Origin: Papaver somniferum
Taxonomy: Eukaryota; Streptophyta; Magnoliopsida; Ranunculales; Papaveraceae
Assembly (NCBI RefSeq): GCF_003573695.1
Contig: NC_039359.1
Span: 89,942,566-90,006,565, forward strand
Direction of reading: 5' to 3'
Length of the DNA: 64,000 nt
Shown: positions 46,081 to 56,653 of the stretch, piece by piece
How the letters are laid out: each line of letters opens with the position of its first letter
Numbering within the stretch: the first letter of the stretch is position 1
Made by a program: the position numbers and the translations under genes
The notes under the pieces: model-generated
Told to the model about the DNA's origin: nothing
Database searches by the model: none
Seen by the model: the letters and a program-made list of their open reading frames with translations, nothing else

Positions 46081-47847
46081 TCACCTCGAATCATATAGTA
46101 ACAGTCGAAATAACTGTGGGTCTTCAAAACCAAATAGAGAAGACCAAAGGAAACTGCAATAAACCAAGAAAATTAACAAGACTAGCAACCTCTTACCTAG
46201 TTTCCTGATTAAGATATCTATATCTAATTGTGGTTCAGGTTCAGGTTCTATAAAAGGGTCTAAATATATTTCTTTAGGCTGCAAATCCTCAAAATTGAGA
46301 TCCGAATTATTAGGTCCTAGAGTCTGTAAATACTTAAATAAGAACTTAGAAGCACATAATAATAACCTAAATAATTGAGGATCCTCTAAGTCAATCAGGT
46401 TTGACTTACATAATTGACCACAGTGAGAGTAGTGGTCATTCTTAAGAAAATGTGTCGATTCTAATATCCTAAAGTAATTAGGTTTAGTCTCAGAACTTAA
46501 TAATTGACACATTTGAAATTTATACTTTCCCACAATTGTTTGAAAAATATTTGGTGGGAAAACAAAGTCGATCTTAGTATCATAGCCTGGTCTAACCTCA
46601 TTAACCAGAGGATGGGTTTCTAACAACTGAACTTCCTTATGGACATCACTAGGTTCAGGAAAACGTGTGTGAAGATAATCTTGTAAAATGGTTGAGGCAC
46701 ATATGTCAAATCTGAAATGAGGGACCTTTCTAAGAATTAAGGTACATGGAGAATGATAGTCACCCCCAAACTTAGAGTTTTCAGTGTCTCTAGTTAGATT
46801 AGTCACAATCTCCTTAATTTCTAGGTCATCAGATTCCTGAAAATGGGCAATTGATTCTTCTAAGTCAGGTTCATCCTCATTAATATCTACGAATTCATCT
46901 AAGACTATTGTTTCTAAATCGCACGACTCTAAAACAGTATTCTCAGGATAAAACTGTTCCTCAAAACCATCATCGATTACAGTTTCTAAATCGTTCGACT
47001 CGAAAACAGTAGTCTCAAGATAAACCGGTTCCTCTAAACCTTTATCGGAGTAGTAAACAGGACATACTACATCGTCTAAAACGGGGGTATCTCTATTCAA
47101 ATACTCGTCCTTTTGAATAGGTGAATAATTTTTAAAGTTATTAGGATCTGAACCAGAAATAATATAATCATTATAAAGCTCAATTGGGGTAACAAATTCC
47201 TGATCACTATTCCCACATATTTCAGATTCTTCATCAGCACTATCCTCATCATCATCATCACTGTAACATGAAAATGGTTGAACCTTATCTAAAAAAGTAG
47301 TTTTACCAATTCTAACCTCGGCATCTTGATTATGCAAATAACTATCCTCATTTTCAAGGGTACTATTGGAAACACTATATTGGCAATTCAAGTAATTTTG
47401 AGCAATTATTTCGTTCGTCTCAGCTACCCGCTTGAGGTGGTCTTCTAAAGAAGGTTCACTAATTATTTTAGTTCTTTCGTCTATAATAATACTATTCATC
47501 TCAGCTAACTTAAGCGTCGACTCAGCTAACTTACGTGTTGACTCTAGTAAAGAGGAATTATCATAAGGATCATAAAAAGGACTACTTTTCAATAGTTTGA
47601 TTGTATCCTCTAGAGACGAAGAACTAGTACTATAATCTTCTTGCTCGTAAGACTGATGCATGTGTGGATAGTAATTGGGCTCACCAGGGTATGACCCATA
47701 TCCTTTCAAAGGATGGCGTTCCCAACCACTATTCCCAACATGGTCATAAAAAGGATGATGTCCATATTCAAATTCAGGTCGATAATCATTGTATTGGCTT
47801 CTATCATACCAGTTCGACATTCTTAATTGCAAGGGAATTCTACACAA
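46081..47847 (-). CDS. Orphan retroelement ORF, copy C (intact, 588 codons)
   Basis: The only uninterrupted member of the family. The conserved start is probably Met-10 (MSNWYDRSQYNDYRPEFEYG, at 47820), since all three copies keep MSNWY. Layout: Tyr/His-rich N-terminus (residues 10-60), Ser run and LEDTIKLL, a probable coiled region (RKLAESTLKLAEMNS), a long acidic middle (about 190-370, with DDDDEDSADEESE), a conserved block DICASTILQDYLHTRFPEPS, a Cys/His patch NDHYSHCGQLCKSNL, DPQLFRLLL (about 489-497), EPEPEPQLDIDILIRKL, one hydrophobic helix (about 554-572) and a second FEDPQLFRLLLY at the C-terminus. No gag, enzyme or zinc-knuckle motif. I infer a membrane-anchored retroelement protein; the role is unknown. 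Confidence 0.85.
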   Translation of the reverse strand: MCRIPLQLRMSNWYDRSQYNDYRPEFEYGHHPFYDHVGNSGWERHPLKGYGSYPGEPNYYPHMHQSYEQEDYSTSSSSLEDTIKLLKSSPFYDPYDNSSLLESTRKLAESTLKLAEMNSIIIDERTKIISEPSLEDHLKRVAETNEIIAQNYLNCQYSVSNSTLENEDSYLHNQDAEVRIGKTTFLDKVQPFSCYSDDDDEDSADEESEICGNSDQEFVTPIELYNDYIISGSDPNNFKNYSPIQKDEYLNRDTPVLDDVVCPVYYSDKGLEEPVYLETTVFESNDLETVIDDGFEEQFYPENTVLESCDLETIVLDEFVDINEDEPDLEESIAHFQESDDLEIKEIVTNLTRDTENSKFGGDYHSPCTLILRKVPHFRFDICASTILQDYLHTRFPEPSDVHKEVQLLETHPLVNEVRPGYDTKIDFVFPPNIFQTIVGKYKFQMCQLLSSETKPNYFRILESTHFLKNDHYSHCGQLCKSNLIDLEDPQLFRLLLCASKFLFKYLQTLGPNNSDLNFEDLQPKEIYLDPFIEPEPEPQLDIDILIRKLGKRLLVLLIFLVYCSFLWSSLFGFEDPQLFRLLLYDSR

Positions 47848-48921
47848 TCACAAACAAGGCTGACTCGACCAAATCAAACCTATAAAATCTAGCAAACAAA
47901 AAGCATGATGGCTCCACTTAGATTGTTTTCTAGACCAGCTTCTATTCCTTCGAAAATGAATTCGTTACAATTTGAGCACACCCCTCTGGAATCAATCCGA
48001 GCTAATGTAAGTTGAATCGAGGCGAGGGAAGCTCAGTGGAGCTTTGATACCCAAGGCCTCACCGCTATCACAAGGCGCCGCAGTCACGCATTCAACTCAC
48101 ATAAACCATCATGAACTTTGAAGTGTGCTTAAAGAGCAACCAATATTTTTCGAACGAGTTTCCTATTAAGCTCGTTACCCTATCGGTCTCGTTCTATTCC
48201 AAATTTTAAAGCTTAGGTTCACGTTCGGTTTTGTTTTCCTAAGGCGGGCAAGAAGGGAGCGGTGATGAAATCCGAACCCTTATCTTGATTTGGCCAGGCC
48301 TTGCCCTTTACTAGGAAATTAAAAACAGTCCAAATTCGTCCTCAATCAATGAATCACCTTATGGAATACAGTAAACCCGCTGACAGCGAGTGTTTCGATG
48401 GACTTACCTCCCGTACCAGACGGGGGATGAACCGTTGAAGTCGACTCGGGCCACGACTCCAATGCCGTGTGCGAACCCGAGGGGCCGAGACGATATCGTA
48501 ATCGTCGTCCTTCCCTGCAAACAGTTTGTATTTAAGGATACCCTTCCGTAGGGTTGAAAATAAAAAAAATGTCCAAAAGTCCAGAATAAAGTCCAAATAA
48601 AAAGTCCAAAAATTATGAAAAATAAAGCCTATTTACAAATTCTAAAAATAAATAAATAAAATCTATATACAAAAAAATAATAATAATAAAAATTAAATCC
48701 TAAAAAAAATTATGTCTTTTTTTTTCTTCTCTTTTAGCTTTTAGCTTTTAGCTTTAAGCTTTTTGTTCCCAAGTCCTTAGTATTCCACTTCGAACCTGTA
48801 AATCAAAGACACAAAAAGAAACGTAAAAAGGAACAAATAAAAATAATAAACAAATAATAAATAAAAAAATCTAAAAAAAATGCTACCTAAACACAAATCC
48901 GCGTCGGCGGCGCCAAAAATT
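47848..48921 (-). other. Leader and PBS of element C
   Basis: Mirror of the B leader. The GC-richer block 47930-48530 aligns with B and D, then AT-rich sequence with AGCTTTTAGCTTTTAGC repeats (48733-48760) and the PBS at 48899-48915. No gene. Confidence 0.7.
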
Positions 48922-50498
48922 TGATGGATTTTCAAATGATGTTGTAGTTGTGGTAAAAACTGGGTTCTTTTCAGACTTGTGAAGGAAATAATTTCTTAGA
49001 TTTAAATTTAAACAGGCAAATAAATTTTGTTTGAAAACTTTAGGGAAAAACACCAAGACTTGGATTCCACCATTGACCCATTATTTGATAAATTCTAATA
49101 ATTAATATTCATGCAATTTTTCTTTTAGAGTGATTCTAATATTATGCCTTTTGTAGATTTTTGAAGTAATAAATGTAAACACCAAGCATGAAACATCAAC
49201 AGTCTTAAACTAAGCATGCTCCATCAAAATGAATCACAATTATTCAATAAAAATCAATTTTCCAATAAAAATTCCATGCAAATAATCATGTAATAATATT
49301 GCAAATAAATAATAAAGTTAGAATTATACCATAAATAAGGACCAATGGCTTCCTCTGTCACCTTGGCTAAGGGGTTTAGCTCCTCATATCAAAAACTTGC
49401 TCAAAATTGCTTAATAGGTGTTTTTATTGATGAATATGGTAATAAAGAGGAGTTTGCAACGCTGTATAAACGTTACAGCGTCACTGTTACAAAGATGAGT
49501 ACTGCCGTTTATAAACGATACATATCTAACGATGTTGAACTACGACACACGTTTCTGGTTTTAAGACTGTTGAAGAACGACTGCCTTAGCAGGTCTGTTC
49601 TTCCTCTTCTTCTTCCTCCTCGAACAGCAGCAGCAGCAGCACTGTAACTCTCTGTAATCGCTTCTCCTCGGCTCTCCTCGACTCTAAACTCTCTCCTAAG
49701 GGTTTCCCAACCCTTCTTATGACTCGAACCAACACTTATATAGCTATCAAACCCCCAAAAATCTCGAGTGGATCCGACTTCTTCTTTTTTCTCCCTTCTC
49801 TGCGCTGTTGAGAAAATATCTCTCTTGTGATCTCCCTGTACGCGTTTGTTAGCTATAAATTTGCCACCAAACTCTTATCAAGACTTGAACAGGACCAAGT
49901 ATAGTTTACTTCAGCGCAAAACTCTCCCAGAATCTCTTGAAAATAGCTTTGAAATTTAAACAGAGAGTACGTGTCCTGGTTGGACTTTGATCCATTCTCC
50001 CGGTCATTCCATCCCAATTGGTTGGGTCCAATCGATCATAACAGACTTGTTTACTCAATTATAGCCCATTAGTAGCAAATACAGCAATTGAATCTCCAAA
50101 AATCACGTCCAAAATTCGATCACCAAATCTGCCAGTGCTGTAACAAATCTTCCCGCCAAAAATCCATTTTTGAATTTTGAGAAGGAATGCCCCCTATCCT
50201 CTGATAGGGTGCGAATAGCAAGTGGGGTTGAAATAAAATTCTTGGGGTGGAAATAACCAAATCTTGGGTGCCTTTAGTAATTTTTCTTGGATGTTTTCGG
50301 ACTTTTCCGGGGTACTTCTGGGCTACTTCCGGTATACTGTCAACGGAGCTCCAAACGCCACATTTTTAACCAATTTTGCCGCAAAACCTTATTTTTCCAA
50401 AAACACCTACAAATAAATAAAACACCATAATAAGTACAAAAATGGGTACTAACATAATATACAATTGGGCTATATTAGACATATAAATGCGTCTATCA
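48922..50498 (-). repeat. LTR of element C, right copy (5' LTR)
   Basis: 1577 bp, ends (plus-strand view) TGATGGATTTTC and GCGTCTATCA, followed by TCTGG. The PBS lies just inside. Confidence 0.93.
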
Positions 50499-51110
50499 TC
50501 TGGTAAATTTAATTTATTCTTTTTATGACTTTTGTATTGATTTAAAATTGAAAAAATGATTTTGATTAATTAGTTATCATTTTATTTGATGTGGCATGCT
50601 TGCTTAAATGTTTGATGTCACATGCTTACGATTTATAACTAATATTCTGAGAATCTATATTGGCAAAATAAGAGTCCGTACATTTTATGTTTTGAGCGAT
50701 AATTGTTAAGGATAAATAAAATGTACCATATGCATGAGAATTGGCCAAGTCCTTAGTCCCAGTAACTCTCTACCAATTTGTCAATATATTTGTATATATA
50801 TTTATTTTCTAAAAAAATTATCCTTCACAAGTCCGAGAGTTTGAACCTCATTACTACAACCCCATGAAAAATCTTTCATCATTTTGGCGCCGCCGACGCG
50901 GATTTGTGCTTAGGTAGAATTTTTAGGTTTTTATTATTTTTTATTATTTTATTTGTTTCTTTTTACGTTTTTTTTTTGTCTTTGATTTACAGGTTCGAAG
51001 TGGAATACTAAGGACTTGGGAACAAAAAGCTTAAAGCTAAAAGCTAAAGGAGAAGAAAAAAAAAGACATAATTTTTTTTTTAGGATTTAATTTTTATTTT
51101 TATTTTTTTT

Positions 51111-52402
51111 GCCAAAAGATAAACTCATCACACCATTTAGACAGTTAATGATCGCATTAGACGTAGCTAAAAATGGGCGACCTAAAATCACAGGTATCTG
51201 GTTCTCTGGATCAGGGACAAGTTGGGTATCTAGGACCACGAAATCCACTGGATAAATAAACTTGTCGACTCAATAAGAACATCCTCGATAACACCTCGAG
51301 GGATTTTAACAGACCTATCAACTAACTGCAGTGTCATCTGAGTAGGTTTCATTTTACCAAGTCCTAGCTGTAAGTATACATGGAATGGCAGTAAGTTCAC
51401 ACTAGCTCCTAAGTAAAGTAAATATTTTTCTACCCGGAAGTTACCTATTGTGCAAGCAATGGTAGGAGAACCTGGGTCTTTGTACTTTGGAGTTGTGGTG
51501 TTCTGAATGATTGAACTTACGTGACTAGCTAAAAAGGCTTTCTTATGGACGCTAAGTTTTCGCTTTCGCGTACACATATCCTTAAGGAACTTGGCATAAG
51601 CAGGAATTTTCCTAGTTGCATCTAATAAGGGAAGGTTTATGGTAACTTGCTTAAAAACCTCCACTATGTCATTAAAGTTCGATTCCTTCTTTGTTGGTAC
51701 TAATAGCTGAGGAAATGGGGTTCTAGGACTAAAATCAGACCTTTCAAGAATCGAATTCACATCATCAGAAACTTTATCAGTATCTTCAGCTACTAGTCCT
51801 GAGAGGTGAGATCCTGAGGGGTGAACTACAGTATGTTCACTATAGGGCATGGTTACCTTATTGTCTACAACTCTACCACTTCTAAGGGTTCTAACAGCAT
51901 TCAATTGATTTGATGGTTTTGCACCTAATTCATGAACTCCTCTAAGGTTGGGTTGTGTTTGACTAGGAAACTTACCTTTTTCTCTCAAAGAATCACTTAT
52001 CAGACCAACCTGGGTTTTTAACTCGGAAGTAGCCTGACTATTTTCTTGTCCTATCCTGTTACTAGCTTGTAGACTTTGTTCTACGGATAACTGAAATTTT
52101 GCAGTTTGTTGAGTTAACAAGGCGAGAGATTCCTCTAAACTTAGGATTTTCTTATCTGACTGATTCTGAAACTGAGCTAGTCCTGAGGGATTCTTAGTAT
52201 AGCCAAAACCTGGGGGAGCATTAGAATTACTAGACTGACCTTGACTTTGGCCCTTAGACCACGAAAGGTTCGGATGGTTTCTCCAACCAGGATTATAGGT
52301 TTCTGAATATGGGTCAATCTTTTGACGGTTATCAAATCTAGTGTTATTATAAAGAGCATTGGCCTGCTCTTCAATATTCTGGCCTTGCCAAAAAGGATCC
52401 AC
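51111..52402 (-). pseudogene. Element D gag-pol linker and aspartic protease
   Basis: Follows gag in the same frame after one TAG (about 52412). The linker has YSETYNPGWRNHPNLSW and NAPPGFGYTKNP, then LSLEESLALLTQQTAKFQLS, a segment resembling LPLEESLKQL in the orphan ORFs. The protease region reads GSPTIACTIGNF, YLGASVNLLPFHVYLQLGLG and LQLVDRSVKIPRGVIEDVL. The catalytic Asp expected before LGAS is Tyr (codon at 51413-51415), so the enzyme is dead. A frameshift near 51270 moves the [16 protein letters not shown] and [14 protein letters not shown] continuation to another frame, ending SLSFG at 51111 where element B joins. Confidence 0.9.
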
Positions 52403-52414
52403 TCTACCACTAGT

Positions 52415-53413
52415 CTAGCCCACTTCTAAGGCTACTAACCTTTTTGCTATAGCAGCAATTTTGGCATATGATTCATAGACTCTTTCTACCCTATTAACGT
52501 TTTCTCTACTTAAATGAATTGTTTTCTGGGGTGCCCTACTATTTTCCCATTCCTGGGTTTTTTCGGCGATTTCATTAAAAAATTCCATCGCCGCATCAAC
52601 AGTTTGGTTTTCAAATCCACCAGTGCATGAAGACTCAACCATGGTCGTTGTGGAATAATCTAAACCCTCATAAAGGATCTGAACTAGCCTAACCTTTTCT
52701 AAACCATGATGAGGACACTGGGATAATAAATCGTTGAACCTTTCCAAATACCTATATAGAGATTCTCCCTCTTGTTGTGAAAATGTGCATATTTGCGTCC
52801 TAATAGACGATGTTTTGTTCCTAGGGAAAAACTTATTAAAAAAGGTAGATGTAAGTTGTTCATATGTCTCAATTGACTCGGAGTCCAAACTATACATCCA
52901 CGACTTGGCCTTATCTTTCAGGGAAAATGAGAATAACCTAAGTTTCAAAGCATCATCATCTAAGCCTCTAATTCTTAGAGTACTACAAATTTCCTCAAAA
53001 TCCCTAACATGGTAATAAGGGTTTTCATTTTCTTTCCCTAAAAAGATTGGGAGCATCTGTAAGGTCCCAGGTTTCAGTTCATAGGGTGCCTCTGTTTCAG
53101 CTAACTTAATACATGAAGGACGGGTAGTCCTGGTTGGATTCAACAAAGCTTTCAAAGTTGCCATTTCTGGCGCTATCGGAGCAACAGGGATTCTCTCCTC
53201 AGTCAAATAACGTTCAAAAACAGACTCTTCAAAAGCCGGACTTTCTAGATTAAGGTAATCGAGACGCTTCGAACTACTAGGTTTCTCTTTAACAAATCTA
53301 CCTAGTGCGTCTCTTTTACGTTCAGGCATACAATAGAATTTTCTAAATTGGAAGGGTAAGCAAACACAGATCAAGGCCGACTCAACCAAATCAAACCTAT
53401 TGATTTCTAGCAA
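52415..53413 (-). pseudogene. Element D gag
   Basis: 332 open codons; the probable start is Met-29 at 53329 (MPERKRDALGRFVKEK), because the preceding residues are leader sequence also present in B without gag. Gag domain motifs: LQMLPIFLGKENENPYYHVR, LKLRLFSFSLKDKAKSWMYS, YEQLTSTFFNKFFPRNKTSS, CTFSQQEGESLYRYLERFN, CPHHGLEKVRLVQILYEGLD and EIAEKTQEWENSRA. Ends LVALEVG before a TAG. This is the gag partner expected for the RT and integrase to the left. Only the stop after the domain spoils it. Confidence 0.9.
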
Positions 53414-54424
53414 ACAAAAAGCATGATGGCTCCACTTAGATTGTTTCTAGACCAACTTCTAATCCTTCGAACGGGAATTCTTGACAATTTAAGCAAACCC
53501 CTCTGGAATCAATCCGAGTTAACGTAAGTTGAATAGAGGCGAGGGAAGCTCGGTGGAGATTTGATACCCAAGGCCTCACCGGTACTATTTGGCGGCGCAG
53601 TCACGCATTCAACTTACAGAAATCGTCAAAAACTTCGAAGTATGCTTAAAAGAGTAACCAATATTTTTCGAATGACTTTCCTGTTAAGCTCGTTACCCTA
53701 TCGGTCTCGTTCTAGTCAAAATTTTAGGCTTAGGTTCGCGTAGGTTACGTGTTTCTAAAGTGGGCAAGAAGAGAACGGTGATGAAATCTGAACCCTTATC
53801 TTGTATGGTCAGGCCTTTGCCCTTTACTAGAAAATAAATGTCCGTATTCAGTCCTCAGCATATATTCATACGGAGGAGTCCAGTAACTCGCTGACAGGGG
53901 ATTCGCGAGTGTTTAGAATCTTACCTTCCGTTCCAGACGGGGGATGAATCGGTTGTAGTCGACTCGGGCCACTGACTCCGATGTCTAGTGTACGAACCCA
54001 AGGTGCAGAGACAATATCGTAATTGTCCTCCTTCTCTGCAAACAGTTTATATTTAAAGTACCCTTTCGTAGGGTAATAAAAAAAATGTCCCAAAGTCCAA
54101 AAGTCCAAAAGTATAAAGAAAAACTACAAAAATAATAAACCCTAATACAGTTTTTTTTTTAAATAAAATAAACAAGCCCCAAACTAAAATTGTCTAAAAT
54201 AAAATTGTCTTCTTTTCTGTTCTTTTTGCTTTAATCTTTAGCTCCAAGTCTTTATGAAATCACCAAACTCCTTGGCTCAATTTTCTTTATGATCCAGAAC
54301 CTGTAGACACAAGATAAATACCCAAAAACATAAAAAAGGACAAAAAAGGACAAAAATAATAAAATAAAAAATAAAAATAAATCTAAAACCCTAAAAACAA
54401 GTCCGCGTCGGCGGCGCCAAAAAT
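53414..54424 (-). other. Leader and PBS of element D
   Basis: Shared GC-richer block (53440-54060) as in B and C, AT-rich stretch, then the PBS at 54403-54419 (minus strand TGGCGCCGCCGACGCGG) next to the LTR. No gene. Confidence 0.7.
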
Positions 54425-55978
54425 TGATGTGATTTGTAGATAGTGGTAAAAGTGGTTCGATTCTCAGACTTGTGAAGGATATTAATAGACTTAAATTCTA
54501 ATACTAAAATAGAAAACTCACTAAAAGTTATAGCAAACTCAATCAAAGATGATATCAATACTAAAAGAAACACTGAGGCTAAGATTCCACTGTTTTCCAA
54601 ATTCAAAGTGATTAAATCAATACTTATATTTGTGCAACTTTCTTGTTTAATTTGATTCTAAAATATTGCAACAAGTAGATTTTCAAAAGTAATAATTGTA
54701 AATACCAAGTATGAAGCATCAAAAGTCTTAAAACTAAGCATACTCCATCAAAATAGATCACAATCACTCAAATAAAAATCATATTCAATAATCGTTCAAG
54801 GCAAATAATCATACAAATAAAAAGATAAAATAGAATATACCACTTTTTGTTGGAAAAATAGCTTCCTCTATCGCCTCAGCAATGGGGTTTAGCTCCTCAT
54901 ATTAATCATGATCTCAAAATATGTGTTTGTTGCTCAAAAGATGATTAAAAGAGTGAAAAGTAATAACACATATTGTTCGCAACAGTGTATTGGTGTTGCA
55001 AAACAGTTGTTACAATGGAACTGTTACAGAAAAACTGTTGCTTTATCGCTGATTTTAAGACCCTAGAATAAGACTGCCCTGAACAGCTTAATGTTCTTCA
55101 GCTGTTAAACAACGACACTTTTCTGCGACTGTGTACCGAGCGTCAATTTTCTTCGCGTTCTTCTTCTTCAGCAGCAGCAGCAGAAATAGAGTTTGGTAAA
55201 GCTCTGATTTTTTCTTCTCTGGCTCTCCTTAGGTTCCCAAACTCTCGACCCCTCTTCTATATGACCCAAGACATTTATTTATATCAAAAATACCGATTAA
55301 ATCTCTCCCAAATCTTCCAAAATATCTTTCCTTCTCTTCACGGCCAAGTTGCGACAATTTCTTGTTTTTGGATTTCTACGCGTTTCTGAGCTTTCCTTTT
55401 TATTCTAAACTCTTCCTTAGATAGATACAAATCTTTGGGAAGGTTTACAGCGCTTTAATCTCTCTAAAATTCCCTAAAACAGGTCACACACGTGACTTTC
55501 CATATTTTCTTGTTGTGAGAAAAATCTGTCGGCTGAGCCCATTTTCATCGATTTAAACACCCATTTCAGATTCCTAGACCCATAAGGAGTCTATCCTATG
55601 AAAATCAGAGGTTTAATCAACCTCAAACTCCATAAAATCACGATTGCCAAAACTGCTCTTTAACTGCACTTTTTTCCCGCCAAAAACCTGATTTTTTAAT
55701 GTTGAAGATGGTTGCCCCTTATCCAGAGTAGGGGTGCGATTAGCAACTGCCTGGAAATGGGATGCTCCTTAGTAATTAGGTTACCCCTTATCCAAAGTGA
55801 GAGTCCGAATAGCAAATGTCCTCCGGGTGCTTTCCGACAACTTTTCGAGCCAATTTTTTCCAAAAATGTTTATTGGCCAAAAATACCTACAAATAAATAA
55901 AACACCATAATAAGTACAAAAATGAGCCCTAACAACATGTAGAATCGAGACAAATCGGACACAAAAATGTGTCTATCA
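54425..55978 (-). repeat. Single LTR of element D
   Basis: 1554 bp, begins (element view) TGATAGACACATTTTTGTGT and ends CAAATCACATCA. It has the PBS on its left and polypurine/3' noncoding sequence on its right, i.e. it serves as both LTRs of a permuted element. TATAAATA on the minus strand at 55276-55283. It resembles the B and C LTRs in length and ends but is clearly diverged. Confidence 0.88.
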
Positions 55979-56247
55979 AATACCCACAAACCTATTATTT
56001 GCTAGTCCTCGAGCAAAAATAAAATAGAAATAAAATTTTAACTCACTGTTGCAGGCATCGTCGATTGCATTTAGCGTATGCAATAAGCCTTTAAACCCCT
56101 AGGTGTCCCTAGTGGCGGAGTGTTGTCTCTGAAGGGATTACCAGAGGTATACCCACAAAACCTTTTTACTCCAGACCCTGGATATCTACACAGAACCTTG
56201 GAAGGCACTAAAGAATCTCCTTGGTTGGCATACTTATTGACTACAGG
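55979..56247 (-). other. 3' noncoding segment of D, right end
   Basis: AATACCCACAAACCTATTAT (polypurine tract reversed), then sequence matching 44556-44780 and the reverse of 41640-41810. It stops at the junction with copia F within the 29 bases that also end D on the left. Confidence 0.82.
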
Positions 56248-56640
56248 GTATTGCTTGTTTCTAGTTAACTCTTTAATATGTTGGTGTAGTAAGAAACAAA
56301 CAGTGGTTTCTCATTCTAGGATGAGACTGAGTATCGAGTTTTTGCTCATGCTACTTCTGAAATTGTTTGGTTGCAATGGCTTATTCATGATATGGGAGTT
56401 TAATTATCAGAACCTACTCCACTTTGTTGTGATAACAAGTCTGTTGTTCACATTGCTCATAATACAAAACATATTGAAATTGACTATCATATTGTACAAT
56501 ACCACTTCAAGCAACAAACTATTCCGTTGTCGTTTGTTCCGTCAGAATTGCAGATTGCTGACATTTTCACCAAGACTCTTCCTTCAGCTCGCCTTCAGTT
56601 CTTAATTTCCAAATTCAACATGTTCTCTACACCATCTTGC
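56248..56640 (+). pseudogene. Copia F RNase H, 3' fragment
   Basis: Readable as GYCLFLVNSLICWCSKKQTV, TEYRVFAHATSEIVWLQWL, CCDNKSVVHIAHNTKHIEID and LPLSFVPSELQIADIFTKTL with frame changes. This is the C-terminal half of copia RNase H. It follows the junction with D and precedes the polypurine tract and 3' LTR. Confidence 0.88.
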
Positions 56641-56653
56641 GGTTGAGGGAGGG

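Larger units (their letters stand above)
42980..50498 (-). mobile_element. Gypsy derivative C, complete, non-autonomous
   Basis: 7519 bp with a perfect target duplication TCTGG (42975-42979 and 50499-50503), two LTRs (42980-44555, 48922-50498) with TGATAG...CATCA ends, PBS at 48899-48915 (minus strand TGGCGCCGCCGACGCGG) and polypurine tract after 44555. The single long ORF (46081-47847) is of the orphan family and is uninterrupted. There is no gag, protease, RT or integrase. It is the innermost insertion of the nest and its LTRs are very alike, so it is probably the most recent. A D-like element could have supplied the enzymes (inference). Confidence 0.93.
41818..50881 (+). repeat. LTR of element B, right copy (split by C)
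   Basis: The two parts 41818-42979 and 50504-50881 join, after removal of C and one copy of TCTGG, into a sequence colinear with 36150-37689. A few substitutions separate the two LTRs, suggesting the array is fairly young. Confidence 0.92.
36150..51110 (+). mobile_element. Gypsy derivative B, LTR-internal-LTR-leader, non-autonomous
   Basis: Plus strand: LTR 36150-37689, PBS 37693-37709, leader, orphan ORF 38720-40563, 3' noncoding part, polypurine tract AAGTTTGGGGGTATT ending 41817, second LTR 41818-50881 (interrupted by element C), a further PBS 50885-50901 and the first 209 bases of another internal unit. It breaks off at 51110 where D's protease sequence resumes. No target duplication is seen and several hundred bases of D between protease and RT are missing, so insertion or a later deletion removed them. 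B has no gag-pol. Its leader, PBS and 3' noncoding part resemble D's. Confidence 0.85.
32463..56247 (-). mobile_element. Ty3/gypsy element D, permuted and interrupted
   Basis: Plant gypsy element on the minus strand with gag, protease, RT, RNase H and integrase, PBS at 54403-54419 and one LTR (54425-55978). To the right of the LTR stands the polypurine/3' noncoding part (55979-56247), and the same 3' noncoding part is also at the far left (32463-33435). Both ends stop in the same 29-base sequence (32463-32491 and 56219-56247). So D looks like a one-LTR circle opened in its 3' noncoding region and joined into copia F. The B array (36150-51110) lies between protease and RT with loss of some D sequence. 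Chromodomain and clade markers are not visible. Confidence 0.8.

Noticed and set aside
46081..47847. Calling the orphan ORF an envelope gene
   Set aside because: One C-terminal hydrophobic helix is not enough; no signal peptide, furin-like site or paired coiled coils are visible, and it takes the place of gag-pol rather than lying after pol.
52409..52417. Programmed stop readthrough between D gag and pol
   Set aside because: The TAG falls inside the gag-linker rather than at a normal boundary, and other clear inactivating mutations are present.
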